Source of the DNA: Melampsora larici-populina 98AG31
Taxonomy: Eukaryota; Basidiomycota; Pucciniomycetes; Pucciniales; Melampsoraceae
Direction of reading: 5' to 3'
Assembly: GCF_000204055.1 (NCBI RefSeq)
Contig: NW_006768861.1
Coordinates: 100,748-164,747 of the forward strand
DNA length: 64,000 nt
The notes beneath the pieces were generated by a model. That model made no database searches. It was not told where the DNA came from and saw nothing but the letters and a program-made list of their open reading frames with translations. The translations under genes and the position numbers were made by a program. Of this stretch, positions 1 to 10,356 are shown one piece after another (the first letter of the stretch is position 1; each line of letters starts with the position of its first letter).

Positions 1-120
1 ACAATATATGTATATAAAATAGAAAAAAGTAGAGCTAGATTGAAATAACAAAAAAAAGCGAGATGGAGACCAAAAAAAAGAAGTAACTCCAGATTTTTTT
101 TCTCAAGGACAAAAGATCGA

Positions 121-2625
121 TTAAGTAGCAAGTACTTTAACTTTACGAATAATACTTGCTGGATCTAAACCTTGATGAAAGATTTGAGCACTAAGTCCAC
201 CACATCCTTCTTTGTCGGTTCCCATATAACCATATTTAGGTGTTAAACCTCTTTCTAATAACCAAGTTCCCATCTTACTACCTAATCCCGTCTTTTTATT
301 TAAACTTTCAACTACTAAAACGAATTTTTGATGTCCATACTCATTCATGGCTTCTTCATCAATCACATTCAAGGTCGATTTGTTGACCAATCCAACATCA
401 AATCCTTCAAGTCTAAGTCGATCTACTGCATCTAATGCTCGGTGAACGATTTCTCCAAAGCAAATCACTGTACCAAGTTTTCCTCGTCGGATAAACTAAA
501 GAAAAGACCCCCGTTCGATTAGCTCCTCTCAACAACTTTAGATATTGGTTGAAAGCCGAAACTCACCTCATCTTTTCCTGGTACGAATTCATAATCATCA
601 CCATAATAATGTTCTTGACTGTTCTCTTTCAAAATGAAAGGAACTTTGGATCGAGTTGAGAAAACAAATCGAAGACCAATGTCCCAAAACACTTTGGTCA
701 CAATAGCCGTCATTTGATGCACATCGGCAGGGAAGTACATTCGAGTGGGGTAACCATCTTCCAGACCGTTGTCAGCGAAAAAGGTGTTTAGTCCAAAGTG
801 ACCTATCGTATTCCACATCGTCCATAGCAAGTGATGATTAGCATGGATGCAACGGATGAAAAGACGTGCGAGGTATAACTTACATGTGTTGTCACACATT
901 TCATCGACACCACTGTGAGAGAAATGGCAAAGGACATTGCACATGTTGAGTCTGAAACAAGAAGCATAGAATTACGAACCGATTAGCAAAGCTCTTATAC
1001 GTGCCCTGTATTTGAAGAGAAATATAAGGCTTACCTAGCCATAGTGATCTCGGAACAACACATTTCTAGGAAAGCAGAAAAGGTACTAAAGATACCAACT
1101 TTTCCTTTTTCGAAACCAAATCCAGCAGCAGCACAAAAGTTACCACGTTCCATGATACCAGAAGGAATAAAGATTTCAGGATGAGATTGATGAATGGCCT
1201 TAAGACCAGTTGAACCTTCGAGATCAGAGTCGATGCAAATCACTTTGGATTTAACGTCCTCTTTCGACATCTTGTCTAAGACCATGTTGACGGCTTTACC
1301 GAATTGGACACGACAGGCGTCCTTTTCTTTAGTACTACCGGTATATAGGTATGGCGAGGCAGATGGGGTCAATGACTGGAGGATCTTAGCCACGTTATCA
1401 CCGTATTCACGATCCTTGAGGTCTTCGAACGCAGAAGCAGATGAGTAATTAGCTATGAGACAAGTGCGATGGTCGAAAGAGGGAACCTACATTTGATGGC
1501 TTTGTCAACAGGTATGACGTCATGACCGTGCGAAGTGCCTTCAAGGCCTTCGATACCAGGGCACATCACACGTTTGGCGATCAGTGCAGCCGGTCCATCA
1601 TGTTGAATCACTGAACAAAGTCCACCCCAAAGGGAGTCCAAGTTTTCACCCTCAGCTCGGAAGATTTTTAAGCCGTGGCCTTCTAATGTCTTTCCAACTT
1701 CGTAACCCTTGAGATAGTCACTTGGGTGACCAGCAATTGTGACATCGTTATCGTCAATCAACAATTTGATGTTGAGTTTTTGAGCCACAGCGAGTCTGGC
1801 TGCTTCGGCGTCATTGCCCTCTTGTTGTGAACCATCTGAACCGAGACAGAACACGGTTTTGTGTCGGTTGGCGAGTGCGATACCGTTGACAAGAGGCCCT
1901 GGAAGTCCAAATCCAATGAAAGATACAATGAGTATACTCTTGCTTCGAAGAGTGGCGAATATGAAATCACTCACACATGTGGCCCAATCGACCACTACTG
2001 AACTTGACACCAGGGGTGAGACCAAGTTCTGGATGACCGGGAAGTTTCGACTGAGCCTCACGGTAGTACATCAAGTTCTCAGGCGGGAGGTGTCCATGAA
2101 GGGCAGAGAGGAGGTATTGAGTGGCAACTCGGTGACCTGCTTCATCGAAAACGGTGTGATCGAATTTCTTGGAATCGGGGTCACTTGCAAATAAGGCAAG
2201 CAAAAGGACCACTTCTGGCACAGTGTCGAAAGGGCCTGTAATTGGAAAAGTACAAAAGTCGATGAATTAGTCAAGGTAAAAGGTTGCAACAAAACAGAAA
2301 GTGATCGGAATATCATTCTCAGAGCCGATCAATCAAAACGCGTATAATGATCGGATTGGGTCATGAGAAGGAAAACCACGACGGATACAGTCGAAAGTGA
2401 TCGAAAACAGTTTCGGAAGTTTTAGGGATGAGACTTACCACCAGTATGACCACTAACACCTCTTGCGGCACCAGTAGCAGTGAAGAAGACGATAGTATCT
2501 CTGAGAATAGAGATATTATCGAGTAACTTTGATTTTTGTTCTTGAGAAAGTTTAGGTTGAGAAGGATCAAGAGTGACTTTGTTGAAACGCTCAATGAATG
2601 GGATTGGGAATGCAGGAACAGACAT
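121..2625 (-). CDS. Transketolase-like thiamine-diphosphate enzyme, 7 exons, 650 aa
   Basis: Exons read on the minus strand are 2625-2439, 2235-1975, 1898-1491, 1452-1035, 951-884, 802-567 and 495-121. All introns are GT–AG and the sum is 651 codons including TAA. The N-terminal region joins across intron 1 to give the GHTGG-PFDTVPEV motif of transketolases. Exon 3 holds the ThDP/Mg site (GSDGSQQEG, then IDDND about 27 residues later, equivalent to GDG…NDN). Exon 4 carries the pyrimidine-domain segment with MERGNFCAAAGFG, where the Glu should contact the ThDP aminopyrimidine. A C-terminal transketolase domain follows. Expected chemistry is two-carbon ketol transfer in the cytosol, but the GHTGG variant and the ERGN motif differ from canonical transketolase (GHPG, REH). 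A paralogue with altered donor specificity is therefore possible. No frame break is seen. A TATTTAAA box-like sequence lies at 2776-2769. Confidence 0.9.
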
Positions 2626-3240
2626 GATGATATGATAATCTGACTGGTATTAGATTGAGATATCTAAAAGAGGTTGGATGAAGGTAAAAGGGTGAGTGGT
2701 TCTCTAGTCCAGAGAAAGTAATTAAATCAAAGTGGAGGAGTATTACGTAGCTCGGTTTGATTTTTAAATTTAAATACTTTGAAACCAAGACTTTAAAAAT
2801 TGGATGGGGTAAGAAGTTTCGATACTTAAGTGTAACAAACTAAACATTCATAACTTACCACTGGGGTTTGGTTTATCTCTCATGCCAAGTTCGATTCATG
2901 GGGTGTACCCCCGCAGTTTTACTGTTAGTCCTTGGATCGTCCGTGCTGCTGATGCACGGCCACTTTGATGGCGTTGCATATGGGTCCCACCTGGTCCCAC
3001 ACGATCAAATCTTACAAAGTGCTATGAAGAAAATATTTGCCTCACTCTTGAAATTATCTTGGGTGTCAAACGTGGAGCTGATTTCAGATCAGGCTCACCT
3101 TCAGGCCAAGGTCAACTCCAATTATACCTGCTTCCGGGTTTAAGCTTATTAGAGTATGTCACTCACACTGTTTTACATCCTGCCGTATTTCCCAGCGCTG
3201 GTCGCAATTTCAGTTTTTGCCTGATTCTCGAGCTGCATCT
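2626..3240. other. Intergenic and promoter side of the transketolase-like gene
   Basis: About 250 bp of AT-rich sequence precedes the start codon and contains a TATTTAAA element roughly 145 bp upstream of the ATG on the minus strand. The rest, to the first MITE, holds only short open frames without recognisable motifs. I see no further gene. Confidence 0.4.
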
Positions 3241-3243
3241 TAA

Positions 3244-3918
3244 GAGCACCCACTATGGGTGCGTTAACGAGGTGATTTAGCGTTACCGTAACGCTAAAAT
3301 CCAGACAGGTCCACTACGGACCTGTTTTAGACATGCAGTCCGTACTGCTGCGTTAAATCTTGCACCCCGCGTGCTCAGATCTACGCAAGCCTACGACTTG
3401 ATTTATCGTACGATAATCGGTCAACAACTGCCTTTTCCAAAACATCAAATCCCAAACTCCACAATTCAAGACTTCAAATCTCAACGTTCAGACCTCGACA
3501 CCTCAACTTCAAAGTTCAAACTTGAAAACTTATATAGTTTCCGAGCACGTTGAGTGCAGTCTTGATAAGTCTCGATCAATTCAGATTTGAGTGCGAGGAA
3601 GCGGAGGTGGTATGCGAGGTTTATCAAACAAGAAGTCAAGACTAGTTGATGTTATTATTGTTGTTCCTATTGCTATTTGAAGACTTCTGAGATAATTGAT
3701 CTTTGGGAAAAGATTATGAGGAATGTGATGATTCGTTTCAAGATCATACCACTGTGGATCTGGTTGACTCACAGTGATTTATCGTTGGTAAATCAGGTTG
3801 TAAAGCAGCTCATAGTGGTTTTTATGCGTTTACTAATTTAGTTGTTACACGCATGATTAAATTTCGCGGTCGGGACCGCAAAATTTACGATAAAACACGC
3901 CCACCATAGTGGGTGCTC
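3244..3918. mobile_element. PIF/Harbinger-like MITE, 675 bp, TSD TAA
   Basis: Ends are inverted: GAGCACCCACTATGG at 3244 and its near-perfect reverse complement ending at 3918. Both are flanked by the direct repeat TAA (3241-3243 and 3919-3921). A 3-bp TWA target duplication and a GAGCA/GGGCA-type terminus are typical of PIF/Harbinger and Tourist-like elements. The interior has no coding capacity but carries a cluster of perfect hairpins just inside the left end. It is non-autonomous, and no Harbinger transposase is present in this window. Confidence 0.75.
3276..3348. repeat. Three consecutive hairpins inside the MITE left end
   Basis: Three short inverted repeats follow each other: 3276-3298 (11-bp arms, 1-nt centre), 3306-3324 (7-bp arms, 5-nt loop) and 3335-3348 (5-bp arms, 4-nt loop). 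They may be transposase-binding or foldback structures. No function is demonstrated. Confidence 0.6.
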
Positions 3919-4082
3919 TAAGGTGCTGGTGCAATCCAATAATCCCTGCTAATATGTAAATCCACACACTACAAATATACAGCATGTTATAACCAAGTCA
4001 ATCCCAGGCGCTTCCTGCAGAGTCCGCGGGCTCCAAAAGATGGCTACGCTCTGGGGATGGACTGATTAAAGTTAGATGCTAT

Positions 4083-4705
4083 CACTGTAAACATCATTCA
4101 ACTTCCCCAATTTGGAAGAGGAAAATGATTAATAGTACAGTTTTTCATAAAAGAATCTAATACTGCACACCTGAGCCATTTCACCCACACTACATATGCG
4201 CAGCAAGCTGAGTCAATAGTTGTCTATCATGTACATACAGGTCTGCTCAGTTTTTTGCCCATCAGAATAAATAAATCACATGTTATACCACATGTAACTT
4301 TTTCGACTTTGGAATTTTTTTCCCAAAAATTTACTACATATCATTCTGTAGCTGCTCAAGCAATATTGTTGAAGCTATGTCTTAGTAACAGAAAGTGTGT
4401 TACATGCAGTTGAGTTGATGAGATCACACCAAAACATTGAGTCAGTGTATGTAGTCAATCTTTTGGAAGCTTTTTTCAATCTGAAAGAAGTTACAGCATG
4501 TATTACATATGAAGAACTTATCCTGATGAGCAGATAACTGAGCAGAACTGTATGTACATGATAACCACATATTCACTGAGCCTGCTACACATATGTAGTG
4601 TGGGTGTTATGGTTCAGGTGTGGAGTGATAGACCATTTTATGACAAATCATACTCCCAATCATTTTTTCCTGCCCACTTGGGGAACCCGAATGATGTTTG
4701 CAGTG
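4083..4705. mobile_element. Non-autonomous long-TIR DNA transposon, CACTG…CAGTG ends, TSD TAT (copy 1)
   Basis: The first ~200 bp (4083-4290) are a diverged inverted copy of the last ~200 bp (about 4500-4705). The element begins CACTG, ends CAGTG and is flanked by TAT on both sides (4080-4082 and 4706-4708). CACTR termini with a 3-bp duplication resemble the CACTA/EnSpm superfamily. There is no open frame of note. A second copy of the same family lies at 5600-6432. Confidence 0.7.
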
Positions 4706-4708
4706 TAT

Positions 4709-5599
4709 GTTGTAGTGATCTGGTTTTGTAAAGGATTCATGTATTTGTAGAAAACATAAGCCAGGCTTATTCAAATGACAATCATCCTTAAGGTACCTGT
4801 TAGCCAACAACAAACCTTCATCTAGGTACATCATAAGTGTTTATACATTAACATGGGCACTACCTCACTTTTTCAACTCCCCAAATATCAAAGTGCGTTC
4901 AATGAAATGTGTCCAAGGTAATTAATTTCCTTACATAAATATAATACTTCTTAGAATTATCAGATGTAGGACCTCTACATCTTCATTATATCCAGTGCAA
5001 ACAAAATCTCAATCTACCGACCCATACTCATTTTGATACAAAGTCACATCATGAGCATTAATATTCTCAAATAGCTTGTATAGGTTTTAATCAGATATAA
5101 GTCCTACCGCAGTAGCCATGAAGCAAAGATAAAAGAGGTACACAAAAATAAGACAAATAGCAAACATATTTATAAGCAGAAAACTAACTACCTCATATCT
5201 GAAGAGTCAGGACATGTCATTCTAGGTTTGATTTTGTTGCTGGACAAGGCAATTCCACTGGCCATATCAAGGATATGGGGTTAGGAAAAGGATGAAAAAG
5301 CAAGAATGAAATGAGAAAACAATGAAATGAGAAAATGAAATATCAAGGATGGTTTGCAATGGGGCATGATGATGTATTGAATTAATAATTGGTGATTGTC
5401 TGTAGGCGCATTTTGCAAAAAATGATGGCAACTGACAAGATGAGAAGACAGGCGCCTTATTAAATAGTGTCAGGTGGCCAGGCAAAGTTCAAAAGCAAGA
5501 AGGACTTGATTGAAATGCATCCCACGTTCAAAATCAGTGACATTCACAAGCACCAACAAAAGATACCTTGAAGGCAACCATCAAGATTGGGCAAGATCT
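4709..5599. other. Unassigned AT-rich intergenic DNA
   Basis: Only short open frames lie between the two CACTG-element copies. None shows motifs, splice-joined continuity or similarity to other parts of the window. I see no gene here. Confidence 0.4.
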
Positions 5600-6432
5600 A
5601 ACTGTAATGCATTTCTATGGTGTTCACGATGAAAATCACCCATTTCCCCCAAGTCGGAATGGGAGGAAGATGATGAGTATAGTTTGTCATAGACTGATCT
5701 ATCACTACAGAATTGAGCCATAAAACCCACACTACATATGAGCATCAGACTGAGTAAATAGGTGGCTATCACATACATACAGGTCTGCTCAGTGGTCTGC
5801 TCATCTAATTAAGTAAAGCACATGTGATACACTTTAAAAAAATTGCCCTACAAATTGATTACATATACCTCCATAGCTGGGCAATACTCTTGAAGCCATT
5901 TGTCAGTAACAGAAAGGGTGTTACATGAAGTTTGGTGGATGAAATTACACCAAAAATTTGATTCAGTGTACAGCTGTTCCAACAAAGATTGATTTTTTTG
6001 GAAATCTCGCCAATGTGCAAAACCCGGGTTTTGTCTCTCACTTGATTTTGTCTCTCCGCTAATTGGAAGAATACAGGAAATAATAAACCTGTAACCAAGT
6101 TTTGTCTTTGGTTTTAGCCGCTGCGGAGACAACTTTCTCCAAAGAAAAGTTGTCAACCTTTCTTGGAACGGCTGTATGTAGACATTTTATGGAATGATTT
6201 TCTCAAGTCAAGAAGAGTTACAGTGTGTATTACATATGATTGAATTATCCAGATGAGCAGATAACTGAGCAGATCTATATGTACATCATATCCACCCATT
6301 CACTCAGCCTGCTGCACATATGTAGTGTTGGTGTTATGGCTCAGGTGTGCAGTGATAGATCCTTTTATGACAAACTATACTCTTAATCATTTTCCCATCC
6401 CCACTTGGGGAAAATGTATGGTGTTCACAGTG
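5600..6432. mobile_element. CACTG-family non-autonomous element, copy 2, with nested MITE
   Basis: This is the second copy of the 4083-4705 family in the same orientation. It shares the long inverted arms (about 5620-5830 and 6230-6432) and the internal segment beginning ACAGAAAG that is also at about 4389. The left terminus is degraded (AACTG instead of CACTG) and no target duplication survives. It is interrupted by the 204-bp element at 5971-6174, which copy 1 lacks. Confidence 0.65.
5971..6174. mobile_element. 204-bp Stowaway/Tc1-mariner-like MITE nested in the CACTG element, TSD TA
   Basis: The termini are CAGCTGTTCCAA and TTGGAACGGCTG, imperfect inverse complements extending about 24 bp, flanked by TA at 5969-5970 and 6175-6176. 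The paralogous empty site in copy 1 (around 4450) has a single TA at the matching position, so the insertion boundary is directly visible. There is no coding capacity. A TA target duplication is diagnostic of the Tc1/mariner superfamily. Confidence 0.8.
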
Positions 6433-8446
6433 GTTGTTCTTGAAGGCATTGCCAACTGTTGCACAAGAGTTACTGGAGCAAGCAAAATTGGGCAGCCTGC
6501 TTTAGTATCAGACTTAGCATTTTCAAGATAGCACATCTGTTTGACCAACAAAAAAGACTTGGAGGTGTACACAATTGCACTGGCGGCCTTTTGGGGTACA
6601 GCATGAGTAGGAGGCTGGTGGGACAACACACTTGCTGAACTGGGAAGATGTTCTTTAGGATCAAAACCCCTTGAATTTGAAGATAGTGATCAATTATTCA
6701 AAGACAGCCAAGCCAGGAGAAATTCAGACAATTTCCCTGTGCCAACAAAAATTGAAACTTGACCCTGTTTGTGTGTTGAAGCTCCTGTATAACTTCTGTG
6801 CTAGACTCCCACTCAATCTGCTGTTTGTTTCTGCAAGAATGAGTGATGGTAAAATGGTGGTTTCCAAAAAATCAAGTGGTAATCAGTCATTCAAAAGAAA
6901 TCTGGAAGTTGTACCAACCTCCAAAAGATCAAGTCCTGTATGGCCATTTGTTCCGCATTGGAGGTACATTGCTTTGTTGGAACCTACACCACGGGGCTGA
7001 TGGCACGTGACACTCACGCGAATTTTGACTCTGCCAATAAAACACATACTGTCTACATCGTCGTACCCAATGTGAGCTACACGTTCCAGCCAGTGTGGGC
7101 TTCACTCAATCTGATCATGTGGCTACAAGATGGTGGCTCACCCGCTCATTGGGTGAGTCAGTGAGTCATCTCATATCATAACATGCTGAGATGGCTCACT
7201 CGATGAACAGATGAGATGACTCACATTGTCAGGAGTGTGAGTCAGACTTTGTGTCAACCAGGTGAGATAGCTCGCACTCCTGTAGTGCAAGCAAATTGGA
7301 TTTAGCTGGTGAGTGGTGGCTCATTCCAGTGCTCTTCCAGCCTCATGATGGCTGATAGCAGCACCCGCAGATCATGTTGGGATGTTTTGATCATTGCTCA
7401 CGGAATGAAATTGAAAATAACAACTGATCTATCTATTGCATTGACAAAAACTGCAAATGGTAATTACACAATCAAGGGAGATTATCTTGAAAAACAAATG
7501 AGAAAAAAAGACAAGAAAAAAGACGAGAAAATGATCTTCAAAAATTAGTCTTTGATGGATATGTTTGATGATTTGGTGTAGTTAATAGCTTGTTTTCATT
7601 GGTTGTTTCTGTAAGAAATGTTTATCAAGCAATCAACCAATGGATTTATGACCAATGAGAGTCAGAACTTGAAGAAAAGATTGAGATGATGAAAGACTTA
7701 CAAACTAGGAGATTGATCCAAGTGTATGGGGCTGTCAGGGGCTATCAGAACGATGAGAAGATAAAGAAGAGACCAATGATGTACTCAATGAATGCAAAAA
7801 CGAACAGGGAAACATTTGAAAAATCTTTGACTCAGGATGATCGACCTCAAGATTTCAATATGAACAATGAAAACGAAAATAATGATCAGAATGGCATCAA
7901 CCTGTAGGATGGTGTGAATCAGGCAGAGAAGAATGAAGCTGAAAGACAAAGCATGACTTACATATGGAGCGAGCAATCAGTCGAAGGACTTTGATATGGA
8001 CAATGCGAACATGGCTGATTTGAAGGATCCAGGGAGGAAAGACTTACAAAGAGAATTAGAACAATTGATGAAAGGACTTCGATTTGAACAATCAGAATGA
8101 CTATGGATGAAACTTGAATGACTGATCGGCTCCAGGATGACCAATGTTATGACGGTGAACGCTAACTTTGAAAGAGCGGAATTCAAAAGGGGACCAGGGA
8201 GGCAAGAACTGTGACATCTACCTGTGACGTCACACTTGATATCAAACTGCATATGTATGTATGTAAAGCCCTGTTTTGAAAATAACACCAGGCTGTGACA
8301 TCTGCACAACCTGCTCCAAAAGTTTTGCATTCGGCTGCCAGGGCTGTTCTTGATGTGATCAATCATTCTTCTTGGTTTGTGGATCTACTCTGTGGTCCTG
8401 AAGCTAAGCTACGATTTATTTTCAGACTATCAATTTTCTACGACAG
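6433..8446. other. Unassigned DNA with GTGAGT/ACTCAC-rich palindromes
   Basis: No supported gene. Around 7135-7300 repeated copies of GTGAGTC, GAGATGACTCA and their complements make an imperfect palindromic cluster resembling a decayed foldback element. The open frames here (for example 7309-7548 and 7686-7907) are lysine-rich, short and without recognisable domains. Confidence 0.35.
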
Positions 8447-8980
8447 GGATGGAATGAACAACTCAAGCCTATCCTTGTGATCAACAGAATGGATCGTCTT
8501 ATCACTGAACTACGTCTCACACCAACAGAAGCTTATCATTACCTTGTACAATTAGTCGAACAAGTTGATGCTGTCATGGGTTCATCTTTTGTGACCCAAA
8601 GAATGGAACAAGATTGAAAATGGCAAAAAGCACAAGAAAAACAAAATGATGATCCAAATTTAATTAAACTAGAAGAATTTCAAGAAACTGATGATACCGA
8701 TTTATATTTCAATCCTACAAAAGGTGATGTTTTGTTTTTGTTAGCGATTGACAATTGGTCATTCACGATTTCTAAATTTTCTCATCTTTGGTCAAAGGAA
8801 TTGGAGATTGAAGAAGATAAATTACAACGCTGCTTATGGGGTGATTATTTCTTTGATCAGAAGGTACAAAATGGTCTTAACAAAGAAACAATTGAATGGA
8901 AGACCAGGTCTTAGACCAATGTTTGTACAATTCATCTTGGATAATCTATGGGCCGTATATGATGCAATGATTTTAAACCC
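8447..8980 (+). pseudogene. EFL1: Decayed internal exon of EFL1/RIA1 (elongation-factor-2-like GTPase)
   Basis: The translation contains the EF2-family G4 motif in EQLKPILVINRMDRL, then TPTEAYHYLVQLVEQV and an acidic linker. Next come the ALDGWAF-like segment (AIDNWSFTISKF), the LWGDYFFD motif and RPMFVQFILDNLWAVYDA. This order matches EFL1/RIA1, the GTPase that releases the anti-association factor Tif6/eIF6 from pre-60S subunits. The fragment begins right after a CAG acceptor and ends at an intact GTGAGT donor (8981). It carries an in-frame TGA (8615-8617) and a one-base frameshift near 8870. No other EFL1 exons occur nearby, so it is a dispersed, non-functional exon-containing copy. The intact gene is presumably elsewhere. 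Confidence 0.75.
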
Positions 8981-9936
8981 GTGAGTTCATCCTGCTTACA
9001 TGCATTGGTCCACAAAATACTCATGTAAATTGTGGGAGAGAAGAGGCTGAAAGAACCACTGAGATCAGTATTCAAGCTTGTGCTGCCATCTTTGCTTGAA
9101 CTTCTTTAGTAGAATGAATAGATGACAAAATAAATAAACCAAATCAATCTTTAGCCACAATATTTTACCGTGAGATGAAGAAGAAACATTCTGATTGACT
9201 GACAGTGACAAATTGGTCTAACTGTTTTTCAAGTTCATCTAATTTTGCTTTCTTCTCATTGTTATCTTTTGAAAGTTTGAATTTTTTTGATATTACAAGA
9301 CATGGCCTCAATATAGTATTTTATGGAAATTTGATGGAAAGTTATGATTAGGATCGTCAAATACCATCTCAATGTAATTAGCATTTATTACATTTGTTCA
9401 TGGAGCTATAAAATAATAATTGAAACCATTCTAAGTATGGAACTGTCTTGAGGGATCTGAAGAGACAAGAAAAGAACTGATCTTGTGAAACATGATATTG
9501 TACAACAACAAAACCGAAAGATATCCAGGAATCATTGGTTGGGCCAATTTTTTGATAGAGTAAGAAACAGATAGCCACATTTTCATCAGCCAATGTGAGC
9601 TTGGATGAGCGGTTTCCAAGCTCATTTGTGTGCTGAGCACCTGACTGGCACATCGCTCCCAGACCATCTAACTCATGTTTTTGTGTAGGCGCTGAGCAGC
9701 TGGCTGACAGGCCACGCTCACACGCATTGGCTCAGCCACTGATAGGCTGGTGCATCACATCAGCATAACGCGGGCTTGCTGTGAGCAGCAAGCCCACACG
9801 TAGAACGGGTGACGAGCTGGGGTGGGGGCCACATATCTGGGGTTCACACTACTGTCACCTGTTCTACACAACCACTTGGTGTGGTCATACCCAACTTACA
9901 TTTCACGTGGTCCCAGTTCAAAGTTGCCTCGTGGTG
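8981..9936. other. Unassigned DNA between the EFL1 remnant and the hAT element
   Basis: No gene is supported. The stretch at 9650-9860 is GC-richer than its surroundings, with a GCTTGCTGTGAGCAGCAAGC hairpin near 9772. No open frame shows motifs. Confidence 0.3.
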
Positions 9937-10079
9937 TAGGTCAATACCCGAACCGCTCCGAAACGCTATGAAATTTCAACCAATTTCATGGCGTTGCAGA
10001 GTCGGCGCTATGAAACGCTCCGCTCTCACTTGGCTATTTATACAAATAAAAAGCTCGCCTGGTATCGAAGCGGGGCAAT

Positions 10080-10185
10080 CGCAATTTCTCCGAAGTATAG
10101 TGCGATATATTGCGATGTAAGTACAGTCGCTATATATCGCAATATATTGCAATATTGCAATATATTGCGATATTTCGCAGATAAA
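10080..10185. repeat. hAT subterminal repeats (ATATTGCGATA/TATCGCAATA)
   Basis: At least five overlapping copies of TATTGCGATAT, TATCGCAATA or ATATTGCAATAT in both orientations lie inside the left hAT terminus, 120-240 bp from the end. Such arrays commonly bind hAT transposase. The role here is inferred from position. Confidence 0.5.
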
Positions 10186-10356
10186 GTGTCAAAGAGAAGG
10201 AAAAAAAAATTAATTCACCACAATGTGTACAACATGTCCAAGCTTGTAGGAGGACAAGTAGAGTAGATGTAAACTCTTTAGAGGGAAAAGATATGAGGAA
10301 GGAACAGACACATAAAAAGAAAACAATCTTGTTTTGGAGTCAGAAAAAAAAAGAGA

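Noticed and set aside
5267..5485. 72-aa minus-strand open frame between the two CACTG elements
   Set aside because: Translation is Phe/Ser/His-rich from AT-rich DNA with no motif. Likely chance.
7686..7907. 73-aa Asn/Lys-rich open frame
   Set aside because: Low-complexity, no homologue-like motifs, and surrounding frames are full of stops.
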